Assembly: GCA_033557465.1 (NCBI GenBank)
Contig: CM066033.1
Span: forward strand, 903,924,808-903,988,807
Length of the DNA stretch: 64,000 nt
Origin: Ichthyophis bannanicus
Lineage: Eukaryota > Chordata > Amphibia > Gymnophiona > Ichthyophiidae
Direction of reading: 5' to 3'
Shown here: piece by piece, positions 32,050 to 43,242 of the stretch
Layout: each line of letters begins with the position of its first letter
Position numbering within the stretch: the stretch's first letter is position 1
The notes under the pieces: generated by a model
Database searches by the model: none
What the model was told of the DNA's origin: nothing
The model's input: the letters and a program-made list of their open reading frames with translations, nothing else
Position numbers and translations under genes: made by a program

Positions 32050-34049
32050 ATGGCCACCGGTTTTAAAAAATGCAACAGATGCTCCAAAAATATGTCGCTC
32101 ACAAACTCCCACGACTGCTGTCTACAGTGTCTGGGGGCTGACAACACTCCGGAGCTCTGCTCACTTTTTAAGAAAATATCCATTAAGGCCTTGCTAAGCC
32201 GCAAGCAGAAAAATCGGATGACATTTTTCGCAAGGCAGCCCTGGTATCCTCGGCACCTCGCCCTACTGATCCACCTCTTGCGGGGCCCTTTGCAGTGACC
32301 CTACGCCCCAGGCATCACTCCGATCAGGGTTCACCTGAGGTGGAATGGCGAAAGAAGACGACCACCTCGAAGTAGCTCTCGGGGGCTCTGGACAAGTGCA
32401 AGCAATCTCGCGCTCGTTCCTTTAACCCTCCCCAGTGTTTCTGAGAGTTCTGGACAAGGAGCGGCTTCGAAAGGTACTTTGTATGGACACGGAGGCCTCC
32501 AGCTATGGTGCCTGGTCTCCTGAGGGTTGTCCCGGTGAGGACCCCTCTCCTCCACGCCAGACCTGGTAACCCCGGCATCGGCGTCGCAGGGACTCGCTCC
32601 TGAATGGGAGTCCCGTATGCTGGCACTGGAGAAGCAGCGTTTCTGCCTTCCTCGCTGCCCAGCAGGTGCTTTTGCCCAGCACGTCTGGTTCGTGCCCTGA
32701 GGCCCAGGGTCACCCGACTGGGGTCCCGTAAACTGCCTTGGAAACCCCCGAGAGCCGCAGGCCTCGTGAGGGTCCTTGGCACCAGTCTCGCTCGCCATCC
32801 TGTTCCTCAGGGGCGAGGTCTTCCTGTGCCTCCGGCTCCAAGCGGGCCTCGGCAGGGGGCGTGGGGACCAGCCTGACTCCAAGCCCTTCTCTGATCTCTC
32901 AGGCTGGGAATCAGACGGGGATACCTCCCGGAGACCCGCGCCCATAGGGATCTCCCCTCTGACCCGTCCCCGCCCACCTCACAAAGGCAGTCGCCTCCCG
33001 AGGACACCTCTTTCCTGGTGTTCATGCGGTACACGGCTCGGGCCCTCAATCTGCCGATGCAGACCGATGAGGAGCTGAGGACCTGGACATCTTACAATGC
33101 GAGTCTCCACCCAGGTGTAGTCTCTTACGGTCCCAGTACCGTCCATTCTATCCAGGCTGCTTCTCCACATGTGGGAAGCACTCGCCTCAGTCCCTATTGT
33201 CAGTAAAAGACTCAATGCCATGTATAGGGTCCAGCGTGGCCTGGGTTTTCAAAAGACCCAACATCCTCACACCTCCATGGTAGTGGAGTCCGCGATGTGG
33301 AAAGAGAAGAGCCCGAAGTCACACTCTTTGGTCCCACCTGGTAGGGAATCCTGTGCCCTCGACGCCCTCGGGAGCAAGGCTTACCAGGGATACATGCTGG
33401 CGTGTCGCATCCAGGTGTACCAACTATATATGGGCATGTTCCTTCGCGACCTCGCCAAAGAGCTTGTCGGGTTCTCCGTGGGCTTTGGTGGAGAGCACCT
33501 TCTCAGGTTCCAGATCCTCCTGAGGTCAGTCGCAGATTGCTCTAAATACCTTTCCCACGCCACATACGAAGGATTCAAGTCTTTATTTACAGTCTTCTGT
33601 ATTTACAGTTTTTATTTACAGTCTTCGAGTCTTCTGCCCATGTAGCGGCGGCTGGCATCGGAGCCCCTCGCCAGGTGTGGCTCCAGTCTTTGGACCTGGA
33701 GCAGTGGGTCCAGGAGAAACTCCTGGATATCCCCTGCCTCGGCGAACAGCTGTTCGGCAAGCCCATGGAGGACAAGGCAGCCGAGATCGAGATGGAGTTC
33801 GTGACTCGCACCTGTCTCTCTCGCAAAACCTCCTCGCTTCCATGGAAGAAGCAGCACGCTAAAAAGCCTTTCTTCCAGAGAAAAGGGCTTCCCTACCAGG
33901 GATACCTACCATACCCGCCTACCCCTGCGTTGCGACCAGTGCTTAGGGCAAAGGGGGGATGCCCAGGGTCACCAGAAACCCAAGGGGTCCATGGCCTAGC
34001 CACCGGTGCCACTCCAGCCAACCACGGGGTTTTGATGCCGAAAGCATAG
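32050..34049 (+). pseudogene. Gag-like remnant of A4
   Basis: The ATG at 32050 opens MATGFKKCNRCSKNMSL, then CLQCLGADN: the same cysteine module as A3 Gag. The middle is scrambled by frameshifts. The C-terminal half reappears at 33169-33590 (LNAMYRVQRGLGFQKTQHP, QVYQLYMGMFLRDLAKEL) and at 33675-33900 (LDIPCLGEQLFGKPMEDKAA). A short tandem duplication of TATTTACAGT-type sequence at about 33583-33625 interrupts the conserved region. Confidence 0.75.
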
Positions 34050-34099
34050 CCTCTCGCCCCTCCCGGGGGACACTTCCATCCATGGGAGGAACCTGTCCC

Positions 34100-36563
34100 T
34101 CTTCACCCCTGAATGGACGGCTGTTACATTGGACACCTGGGTCCTGCAGGTGATCCGGGACAGGTATCGTTTTCGACAGACTCCCTCCTCCCTTCTCCGC
34201 GGCAGAGCCTACTTGGCTTCCCTCGCACCAGGCTTGCTTACAGCAAGAGCTGAACAACCTCCTTGGTCAGCGGGCAGTCAAAATAGTTCCGCTGCACCTC
34301 CGGGGTCACTGATTTTATTCCTGGTATTTCCTCGTCCCGAAGAGGACGGGGGCCTGCGCCCCTATCCTCGACCTCAGGACTCTGAATACGTTTCTGGTGC
34401 GGGAGAAGTTCAAAATGTTATCCCTTGGCGTCCTGCTGCCCTACCTCCGGCAGGGCGATTGGCTATGCTCCTTGTATCTCAGAGGTGCTTACTCCCAAAT
34501 TCCGGTCCATCCCAAGCACAGGAAGTACTTGTGTTTCAAGGTGCAGGAAGAGCACTTCCAGTACAGAGTGCTCCCCTTCAGGCTCGCATCTGCCCCACAC
34601 GTTTTCACCAAATACCTGTCAACGGCCGCAGCACACCTCTGGCTGCAGGGAAAATCCGTCTACCCTTACCTAGACAATTCTCGTCTCAGATACCTCAGTG
34701 GAGGAGGCTCACCTCTCGGCGTCACGCACAGTCCTCCTTCTCGAGCGCCTCGGTTTCCTGATCAACTACTCCAAATCTCACCTCGCACTGGTGCGGACCC
34801 TGGAGTTCTTTGGCGCTCTTCTCGACACAGAATGTGCGACCGCCTTCCTCCCTTGAAGAAGCATAGATCGGCTCCGTGCCCTGGCTGTCGAGGTCAAGGC
34901 CAGCCCAGGGTCTCGGTGCGGACCATGCTGCGCCTCCTGGGGCACATGGTCTTGACTGTCCATGTCATTCCCCATGCTCGCATGCACATGCAAGCGGCCC
35001 AATGGTACCTCAGAGTGCAATGGGCCCAAGCCTCAGGCCTCCTCCGGGACCCCTAAAGGAAAGGAATGGAAAATAAAACATCATAAGGAAAGGAATGGAA
35101 AATAAAACAAAGGATATTATAATGCCTCTATATCGTTCCATGGTGCAACTGCACCTTGAATATTGTGTGCAGTTCTGGTCGCCGTATCTTAAAAAGGCTA
35201 TGGCATTATTAGAAAAGGTACAGAGAAGAGCCACCAAAATGGTAAAGGGGATGGAAGGATACTCCTATGAAGAAAGGCTAAAAAGGTTAGGGCTCTTCAA
35301 TCTGGAAAAGAGACGGCTGAGGGGAGATATGATAGAGATCTATAAATTAATGAATGGATTGGAACGGGTAAACGTAGATCGATTGTTTACGTCATCAAAA
35401 TATAAAAAGACTAGGAGAAATGCAAAGAAGCTACAGGGTAACCTATTTAAGACTAATAAGAGAAAATATTTTTTCACTCGACGTGTAATCAAACTCTGGA
35501 ATTTGTTACCGGAGGATGTAGTAAGAGCTGTTATTGTAGCTGGGTTTAAAAAAGGTTTGGACAAATTTCTGGAGGAAAGGTCCATAAACCATTATTAAAA
35601 GGGACCCAGGATATCACTGCTTCACCCAGTACAAGCATTGTGGAACCTCTGTCTTTTGGGGAAACTGCTAGGTACTTATGACCTAGATTGGCCATTGTTG
35701 GAAACAGGATACTGGGCTTGATGGACCTTGGTCTGATCCAGTATGGCATTTCTTATGTTCTTATGTGTCTCATAGCCTAGTCGAGTCCCTAGTCTGGTGG
35801 CAGGACCCCTAGAGCCTCCTTTGGGGCATGCCCTTCCAGACTCGTCCGCACAAACTCATCTTGATGAAGGACATCTCGCTGTTGGGCTGGGGAGCCCACT
35901 GCGACCCCCTTCTGCACCCAGGGGCGGTGGTCACCCGAGGAATCTTGACAGCAGATCAACCTGCTTGAGCTCCGAGCGGTCTGGTTGGCCTTGAAGGTCT
36001 TCGAGTACCACCTGTCGGGAGGTGGTACTCCTTTGCTCCTTCGCAGTGCGCCAGGGCATGACCCAAAGAGCTGTCTACCTCCCGGGCCTGGACAATGTCC
36101 TCGTAGACAGGTTCAGCAGGCTTCTCCGCCCGCACGAGTGGCTCCTGAGTCCAGAGATGGTTCTCCACCTTTTCCGTTGCTGGGGGACTCCGTCCATGGA
36201 TCTGTTCACCAGCCCAGCGAACACGCAGCTTCCCCACTTCTGCCGGCCGATACCGCACCCAAGCAGGGTGGCCCCCAGATGCGTTCCTCTGAACTGGACC
36301 TAAGGGCTTCTGTATGCGTTCTCCCCCCACTCCTCTCCTTGCAAGGATCCTCCCCAAGATCCAGCATGACCGAGCCGCGGTGATTCTCGTGGCTCCTTCG
36401 TGGCCTCGACAACATTGGTTTCCGCTTCTACTCTGGCTCTTGTCGGAGTCTCTGGTTCCCCTGGGCAGTGCCCCCGGTCTGTTGATGCAGGAGGAGGGAC
36501 GGGTGCTTCACCCGAACTTGGTCTCACTATCCCTCACAGCCTGGCAGCTGAACAGGTCTCTTT
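34100..36563 (+). pseudogene. RT/RNase H/methylase-like pol of A4, interrupted by CR1
   Basis: The RT core is readable at 34397-34690 (KFKMLSLGVLLPYLRQGDWL, YRVLPFRLASAPHVFTK). The catalytic box is YLDN in place of YLDD, and SLDLKDAY is changed to SLYLRGAY. A CR1 fragment (35046-35771) splits the thumb/RNase H region. Later blocks: GWGAHC (about 35899), AVYLPGLDNVLVDRFSRLL (about 36070), SMDLFTSPANTQLPHF (about 36190). Catalytic losses on top of frame breaks leave no activity. Confidence 0.8.
35046..35771 (+). mobile_element. CR1 (subfamily B) 3' fragment in A4
   Basis: A 5'-truncated CR1. It encodes IIMPLYRSMVQLHLEYCVQF, then [20 protein letters not shown] in one open frame, and ends in the TTCTTATGTTCTTATG tail. 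The first about 30 bp (AAGGAAAGGAATGGAAAATA) occur twice in tandem, a common 5' junction artefact of LINE insertion. Confidence 0.85.
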
Positions 36564-37545
36564 AGCCTCACTGTACCTCCCAGTGAGATTGAGGACGTCC
36601 TCCTCGCGTCGAGGAAGGACTCGACAAGGCGGGCCTACTCCCTGAAGTGGTGGCGGTTTTCGATCTGGTGCTCCGAGCTCCAGATCGACCCTTTCTCCTG
36701 CTCCACCTGTTGGGTTCTCCAGTATCTTCTCCACCTCTCGCAGGTGGGACTAAAGTCCAACTCGGTCAGGGTTCACCTGAGCGCCATCTCAGCCAATCTC
36801 TTGCCCGTCGAAAGAAAACCCCTCTTGGGCCAGCCGCTGGTCTCCCGCTTCATGCGGGGCCTCCTGCTTTCCAAACCCCCTATCCAACCTCCCCCGGCAG
36901 AATGGGACCTGAACATCGTGCTCATGCAGCTGACACGGCCACCCTTCGAGCCGATGGTGACATGCTTGCTCCGGCACCTCTTCAGGAAGGTGGTTTTCCT
37001 GGTTGCACTGACCTCGGTGGCACTGAACCAGGTTTTACAGGAATAGGGTGGTCCTTCGCACGCACCCCAAGTTCCTACCGAAGGTTGTCTCAGATTTCCA
37101 CCTCAATCAGGAGGTTGTTTTGCCAACTTTCTTCCCGAGACCTCACGCTGACTGGGCATCTGAGGTCCTGCATACACTCGACTGCAAGAGGGCTCTCGCC
37201 CGCACCTAAGGTCATTGCAAATCTGATCAGCTCTTCATCGCCTACGATCCCAACAGCTTCGGTTTGGCAGTCACCAAGCACACCCTCTCCATCTGGGTGG
37301 CAGACTGCATCGCCTTTGCCCAGGCAAAGGCTGGGGCCCCTCTGGATTGACAAGTCACCACACACGGTGTCCGTGCCAAGGCAGCGTCTCTGGCTTCGCT
37401 GCGCTCAGTGCCTCTGGCAGACATCTGCCGGGCTGCAAGCTGGTCTTCAGCGAACTCCTTCACTTCGCACTACTGCCTGGCGAGGGAGTCCCGCCGGGAC
37501 AGCACCTTTGGCCAGGCTGTACTCTGTAATCTGTTCGGAGTATAA
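36564..37545 (+). pseudogene. Tyrosine recombinase remnant of A4
   Basis: MGLKSNSVRVHLSAISANLL (36744) and PPFEPMVTCLLRHLF are clear. The arginine box is destroyed by a small deletion (LTSVALNQV where A3 has LTSARRVSEL). Later blocks are in another frame: VRAKAASLASLRSVPLADIC (about 37368) and HYCLARESRRDSTF (about 37468). Without the catalytic arginine and with a broken frame it is inactive. Confidence 0.8.
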
Positions 37546-37719
37546 GCAACTCCTGCCCTCTGTCCCTTCTTCTGTGGCTACCGAGAGCTTAGCCCTAGGA
37601 CTCGGGTTCCTTCGGGCATCGGCTTCTGCTCACGTCCTCACGGAAGTGTTTTTGGATTACAGGTTCAGTAGCTTGTAGCTGGGGAGTCCCATAAGAGAGA
37701 ACTGACTTCCTGCTTGTGA

Positions 37720-38710
37720 TCGCGACTCTGCTAAAGGCAAGGAGGAGCTCTACGTCTTTGGCCTATATTAGGATTTGGTGTGTGTTTGAGGCGTGGTGTG
37801 CGAATAGGCAGTTGGGCCAAGTGCGGCTTCTTTGCCGGATATCTTGGCCTTCTTACAGGCTGGGTTTGACAAGGGCTTGGCGGCTAGTTCTTTGAGGGTG
37901 CAGCTAGCAGCACTTTCCTGCTATCGCAGTAAGGTCCAAGGGGTTGCGTTGGGGCCGCACTCGGATGTTGTGAGGTTCCTGAGAGCAGCGTTACATTTGT
38001 GGCCACTGCAATGGGTGGTGATTCCACCGCGGGACCTTAACTTGGTGTTGGGAGCGCTCTGCGAGGTGCCCTTTGAACCGCTGAATTGCACCTCAGTAAA
38101 GGATCTGACGCTCAAGATTGTGTTTCTGGTGGCAGTATGTTCTGCGTGCAGGATCCCCAAGTTGCAGGCCTTGTTCTGCTGGGAGCCTTTTCTCTCCTTC
38201 TCAAGGGAGAAGGTGGTTTTGCGGCCGGTGCCTGCCGCCTTGCCGAAAGTGGTGTCAGACAGTGTCCCTGCCAGTTCTAGGAAACTTGGAGAGTTCAGCC
38301 TTTGTTAGTCCTCACTTGCGGTGCCTGGATGTTCGGGTGCTCAAAAGGTATTTGAGGAAGACTGCATCCTTCTGTAAATCGGATCACCTATTTGTGTTTG
38401 GAGGGCCGCGCATGGGGGAGGCTGCGGCCAAGGCATGAATTTCTAGATGGATCAGAGAAGCGATCACATTGGCGTATTTTATGAAGGGGTGGCAGGTGCC
38501 AACGGGATTGCGAGCGCATTCCACGAGGATTTAGGCAGCCTCGTGGGCGCGGAGTACAGTTTGGTGCCGCCGGTGGAGATTTGCGAGGCAGCAACCTGGT
38601 CATCGCTTCATACCTTTGCGAGACATTATCACCTGGACATCCAGGCGGAGGCGGATGCCAAGTTTGGTCGGATGGTGCTTCAGGCTGGTCTGGCAGGTCC
38701 CTCCCAATAG
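37720..38710 (+). pseudogene. Tyrosine recombinase remnant of B
   Basis: This continues element B after A4. ILAFLQAGFDKGLAASSLRV (about 37840) is the DNA-binding part, then VVIPPRDLNLVLGALCEVPF. The arginine box reads CSACRIPKLQALF, shifted from the usual SARRxxEL. The last part has AATWSSLHTFARHYHLDIQA (about 38587), with the candidate nucleophile tyrosine. Frame breaks occur near 38300 and 38440. A short piece at the N-terminus appears lost at the A4 junction. Confidence 0.75.
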
Positions 38711-38743
38711 TCTTACTGCTCTGCTACATCCCAAAGGTGTGTG

Positions 38744-38822
38744 ACTGGACTGGAGAGATAAGGAAGATGAAATTAGACTTACCTGCTAATTGTTGTTCCT
38801 TGAGGATCTCCAGTCCAGTCCC
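38744..38822 (+). repeat. Internal complementary region of B
   Basis: ACTGGACTGGAGAG is the complement of the left end. GAAATTAGACTTACCTGC through CTCCAGTCCAGTC is the complement of the right end at 39290-39348. The circle junction is near 38764. Confidence 0.85.
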
Positions 38823-39189
38823 AAATCCCACCCCAGGTTCCAGTTGACAGTGTTACAAGCCTGAAGCAGTTATCTCCATGATCAAGATGAAGCCCGTGGA
38901 TGTTCCATAGACGGGATACTGGGGGGGGAGAAGATTGAGGAGGACCAAAGGGAGGGTCCGTCTCACGCGCAGTGTTGCCAATCAGGTCCAAGGGGGGCCT
39001 CAGGTAAGCCACCTCGGCCGGGGAAAGAGGAATCTCTTCTCTGTATCGGGGGTATGGGTATGTTCACTTTAACTTGAAGTTTACATTTTTCTAAATGGTA
39101 ATAGTGGTTTAAATTTCTATTAGACTAGGAGGTTTGTTCTGGCTTGACTACTTATTTGTTGTTCCTGTGAGTCTGCTTTTTCAATAGGT

Positions 39190-39351
39190 ACTGGATATAG
39201 GGGGTGGTCCACACGGTATTAGTAAGAGTGTCATCAAAACATGACATGCTCAGTCTCCAAGCTGCTGGAAGAGGTACATAACCCAGAGGTGCAGGACTGG
39301 ACTGGAGATCCTCAAAGGACAACAATTAGCAGGTAAGTCTAATTTCATCTT
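39190..39351 (+). repeat. Right terminal repeat of B with extension
   Basis: Bases 39190-39307 pair with the left repeat. The extension (39308-39351) holds AATTAG-CAGGTAAGT-CTAATT, an inverted repeat around a consensus splice donor (GT at 39333), and ends CATCTTT. Confidence 0.85.
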
Positions 39352-40650
39352 TCCTCTCCTTTTATTTGTTGCAGTTTTTCAGACCTCTGTCCCTTCACTG
39401 TAATCATCATTTGGCATGTATTCCATCCTCTCCCTTGTTTTCAGATAGTAATGGGTTCATTAAGTGAGCATAAACTCCAGTTAAATGAAAGACAAAGGAG
39501 CCAGTATTCTGATTTTAAAAGTTTCTAAATGGTAGCCTAGAAAAAGATGCATAGCAGTCCCAGGCTTTTCAATTTCCTTCCACTGTGTTTCCCAAAACCT
39601 AGTAATAAGTCTCCTACACAGCACCCAGCCATAATGCCTTTTCTCTGTCTCTTCAGTATTGTGTTAGTAGTTAGCGTATTGGCAAATGTTACCTTTAGTC
39701 ACCTGATTAAGCATCATCTTTATAGTTTTTGGTAGACATACATGTGACTGTTTTGGCTAATGTTCTTCTGCCCCTTGGCTTTTGCTATCATCTAATCTGC
39801 CAGTACTGCATATGCATCTGTACAATTGTGTGCTTACAGCTACATATGCTACCCCAGGAATTTCACATGTAATTCAAACATTCTCCATAAACAGTGGAGT
39901 GGCTTCTATCTCCCTAATGTTGCCAGGGAAATACTTAACCTGGAAAAAGAGATTTTGCTATGAATGCCCAGAGTCTAGCATGCTCTCTGTCTGGTGTAAT
40001 CCTAGTTGAGGATCAGCTGTAGAATTGTCCATGTCTGTACACACCCCTTTCTGTGGTTTACGCACATTTGAGTATGACATGAGATGGTTAGTCTCCTCTG
40101 TGCAGTCGATGCATCTGACAAAGGTTTTTCTGATTAGATGGTTATAGCCTTGCCCGTGATCACTGCACCGAATGAGAGCATAGCTTTTTAGCTTGGGAAG
40201 CTGTATCAGCCTCTTATTCGTATTTAAGGCTGACTGCTATTCATGTATGTCAAACCTTTAAATGATGCCTGTAGTAATGAAAGGAAGTCGCACCCCATCC
40301 TATTCGCCTTCTGATGGTTCATCACCACACTAATTTCTGCTTATACTGTCTATCAAACAGCTAAAATAAAAGCAAATGGTTCCCCAGCCCACAAAGCTTG
40401 AAGATGTTTGCCTTTAATGATAAACTAGCTCTGAAACATTAAAGTGATGTGTAAAAATCAAATAACTCCAGCCCCCACGTCCTGCTTGCTCTCCTCCTGG
40501 GCTGCCAGCAGCCGGCAGAGTCATTGCTGGCTGTGAATAACATCTTTTACTCGCTCGTTATTGCCTGCCTTTTTCTAATTCTTTTTTTTCCCTCCTTTGC
40601 TTTGTTCTCAATGCTCTGACTTAGTGGTTTATGTTGTGGCTATGTTCCAG
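39352..40650 (+). other. Unique intron sequence before the cysteine-string exon
   Basis: AT-rich, with no ORF or mobile element I can name. It ends in a T-rich tract (40555-40600) and the acceptor CCAG at 40647-40650. Confidence 0.6.
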
Positions 40651-40804
40651 GCCCTGGTGATCTGCTGCAGCCTTCTTACATGCTGCTGCTGTTGCTGCTG
40701 CTGCTTTTTCTGCTTTGGGCGCTGCAAGCACCTTGAAGAGGATGATTCCTACAAATATGTGGACCCTGAGGATTTGGAGGCACAGATTCGAGCTGAGGAT
40801 GAAG
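40651..40804 (+). CDS. DNAJC5G: DNAJC5-family cysteine-string protein, cysteine-string exon
   Basis: The exon encodes ALVICCSLLTCCCCCCCCFF, then CFGRCKHLEEDDSYKYVDPE and DLEAQIRAEDEG, 51 codons plus one base, ending at donor GTAAGT (40805). The string has eight consecutive cysteines in a hydrophobic segment, which in this family is palmitoylated and anchors the protein to secretory vesicles. VDPEDLEAQ is the conserved block after the string. The frame joins the preceding exon exactly (SKWWFK then ALVICC). The last exon was not found. Confidence 0.9.
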
Positions 40805-43107
40805 GTAAGTAAAGGGCTTTGGTCTGAAAGGTATTGCAAGCAAGCCAGCACTTATTTATATTCAGGAACTAAGTTTGCATTTCATGTTCCAAACCCCCCT
40901 AGAAGTCTAAAGGTTCCATGGTTTATTCTGATAACACAGGGAGAAGCAGTCCTATCTTTTTAGTTGGTTGCAATATCAAACATTACCACCTGGGAGATAT
41001 CTGATGCATTATTTTTATCTTAGTGGCTGAATAATGGTGATCTAGACAGTGTGTATGTGTCTGTCATTTAGAAACAGCATTTCTACAGCTTCTTGTTGTT
41101 TGGGTTGGGACTTGGGATCTCTGCTGAAGGTAGTGCTTACTGCCCCTTGTGAGTTAAAAAAAATATATATATTGTTCTACAGTAATAAACGGTTAACTTG
41201 TAATGAGCTGTATTGGCCACAGGAAGACATAGTAGTCTGTCCTATAGGATAAAGGTATGGAAAACTCAGGAGATTGCATTCAGTGATTTCCTGATGATAA
41301 CTGGATAGGATGGAATATGTTAAGAGGCATTTGTAGGGACAATAAACTGGAGAAGAATGAATTATATATCCAAAGAAAACCATAGCTAAAAGTAAATTAG
41401 TCATGCTGCTATATACATGCAGCATTCATATTTAAGATAGATTTTACTCAAACTGAATTGAATGTTCTATTCAAATGTTAGATCTTATAGCTAAAGCATT
41501 TGACCCAGTGGCATGGTGTGTACCGCGTGGCAGCAAGAGATGAATTCTTGGCATAATGCATGCTTTACAGTGTAACAAGGGCAGAACACTCGCCCCCTGG
41601 GAGGCAAGAGCAGCTGTGAGACAGAGGGTGACACTTTCTGGCTGACTTAAGGAAGTTGCTGGCTAAGCTGTCTTTCATCTACAGGATGTCATTGCAGTGT
41701 ACATTTGTATTTGGGAGCAACATCGTAGGCATAGTTTGGGGAGGCAGTAGCCCCCCCCTCACCAACAAATGTTGTAGACACTAATGGTGATCTGGTACTC
41801 CTGCCCCCACTGTCAGTATGACTTTCTTACCTTTTGCCCCCCCCCCCCCCCAAGTAATGGGCAACATGCAGATCAGTCGGGGAACGGGGGGTGAATCAGG
41901 AAAAGGTAGATAAATTAATGAAATTGGAAATGATGGTCCCATAGCATCAAACCCTCAGACTCCAGCTATAATTACTACTATAGTTAGAAAAGAAGTGCAG
42001 GAGTGCAGGAAACATTTTTATGTATATTATTGTAAATAAACACTGCAAATGCTGTAGGTGACTTTAGAAACTGCATCAGTTCCAAAATGCCTTTTCTAAT
42101 TTGTTTTCAATATGCAGCAGTGAATGTAATCCCTAATGTTACTATATGTATGCACCTTCTACAATGACATCAGAAGCCAGATTCCAATTGTTGCAGAGCC
42201 ATGTTAAATAAAAAAATGTAAATGATTTTAAACAGTTGCTATTTCCAAAATCACAACATCTTAGTTTATTCTGGATTTTCTGAAGTCTTTAAAAAATGAG
42301 GTTTTTTTTCTTTCATACTGGAATGTTCCTGCCTCCCAAGAAGTAGGACTGATCTTTTGCGTAATTCAGACAGCGTTTGGATTATATCAGGAAATGTTTT
42401 GTCAGTGGAAGAAGACATGGGGAAAAAGTTAAAAGAAAAAGAATCATCTCTATATAAAGGATTACATTTTTACAACTCTGCATAAGTGTCATAAGTTTTG
42501 AGCATTTTTTGACATTAGCTAACATTGAAAGCATAATTTTGACAGATTTCTTTTTTGGACTTTGTCTTACCATTTTATTTTTTGTAGTTGTGTTTTCTCT
42601 TTCACCTTTGGATTTATCACTGTAATCAACACTGTGTGGTCTGTTTACTAAGTGGCGCTAGCGGCTTCTGTGCGAAATAGGAGCCATGGCTCTGATATTG
42701 CATGGAAGCCGCTAGCGCCGCTTAGTAAACAGACTCCTGTGTCTAGTTTAAAGGTTATACAGCAAATATATTTCAGTATGGCTGTCATAGTATGCGTTGA
42801 CAGTTATGAAAGGTGCATTTGGCCTTTTGATGGAGCTTGAGAAGCTGTATAATAAATGAAGATTATATGCTGCTGGTTTATTATGTGACTCATATATGTT
42901 TGTTTACATGTAATTAGATGTACATATTGTTCAGATTCTGTTTAACATATTTACAATATTAGAAATTCCATTTTTTGCTGTGGTAATGGAATAAAAAGCT
43001 AATGGTGCATTAGTGGACCCTTTCAGCTGAAACTCCCTTAGGTGTAGCACAGCCATATATAAACTTAGCCCTCAAAGACTGCCAACTAGTTTGATTGTAG
43101 GATATCC
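40805..43107 (+). other. Intron sequence after the cysteine-string exon
   Basis: Mostly unique AT-rich DNA. It holds a C-run at about 41838-41852 and the foldback repeat at 42639-42734. I searched by eye for the C-terminal exon expected for this family and did not find it. Confidence 0.5.
42639..42734. mobile_element. Short foldback repeat (MITE-like)
   Basis: Arms of 30 bp (42639-42668 and 42705-42734) are inverted copies with one mismatch. The outer part is GTCTGTTTACTAAG and the inner part GGCGCTAGCGGCTTC. The 36-bp loop is unrelated. No clear target duplication is seen. The size and symmetry suggest a small non-autonomous DNA transposon, but the family is unknown to me. Confidence 0.65.
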
Positions 43108-43242
43108 ACATAAGAACATAAGATATACCATACTGGATCAGATCAAGGTCCATCAATCCCAGTATCCTGTTCCAACAGTGGCCAGTCTAGGTCATAAGTA
43201 CCTAGCAGTTTCCCCAAAAGACACAGGTTCCACAATAAATAT
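43108..43242 (-). mobile_element. CR1 (subfamily B) 3' tip
   Basis: ACATAAGAACATAAGATA, then CCAAGGTCCATC-like sequence and CACAGGTTCCACAAT, the same 3' end as at 54107-54240. Only about 135 bp. Confidence 0.8.

Larger units (their letters stand above)
31644..37716 (+). mobile_element. DIRS element A4, degenerate, nested in B
   Basis: Left end CAAGCAGGAAGTCAG at 31644 and right end CTGACTTCCTGCTTG at 37716 are exact inverted copies. The right end is the left half of an A-type internal complementary region, and there is no right terminal repeat. Gag, pol and recombinase follow the A order but with many stops and indels. A CR1 fragment is inserted at 35046-35771. About 70-75% similar to A3 by impression. 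Confidence 0.85.
27488..39351 (+). mobile_element. DIRS retrotransposon B, split by element A4
   Basis: Left repeat 27488-27618, gag 28447-29844, RT/RNase H 30019-31625, insertion of A4 (31644-37716), recombinase 37720-38710, internal complementary region 38744-38822, right repeat 39190-39351. Without A4 it is about 5.8 kb, the normal size for such elements. Left joint CTTG-TT-CCTTAT, right joint CATCT-TT-CCTC and internal junction CATC-TT-CCTTAT share a TTCC core. Many stops make it inactive. Confidence 0.88.
11213..40650 (+). other. Intron of the DNAJC5-family gene, filled with nested transposons
   Basis: The intron is about 29.4 kb between the two exons seen (donor GTGTGT at 11213, acceptor CCAG at 40647-40650; phase 0 at both ends, since AAG closes one exon and GCC opens the next). 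More than 25 kb of it is DIRS, LINE and SINE sequence, itemised separately. Confidence 0.85.
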
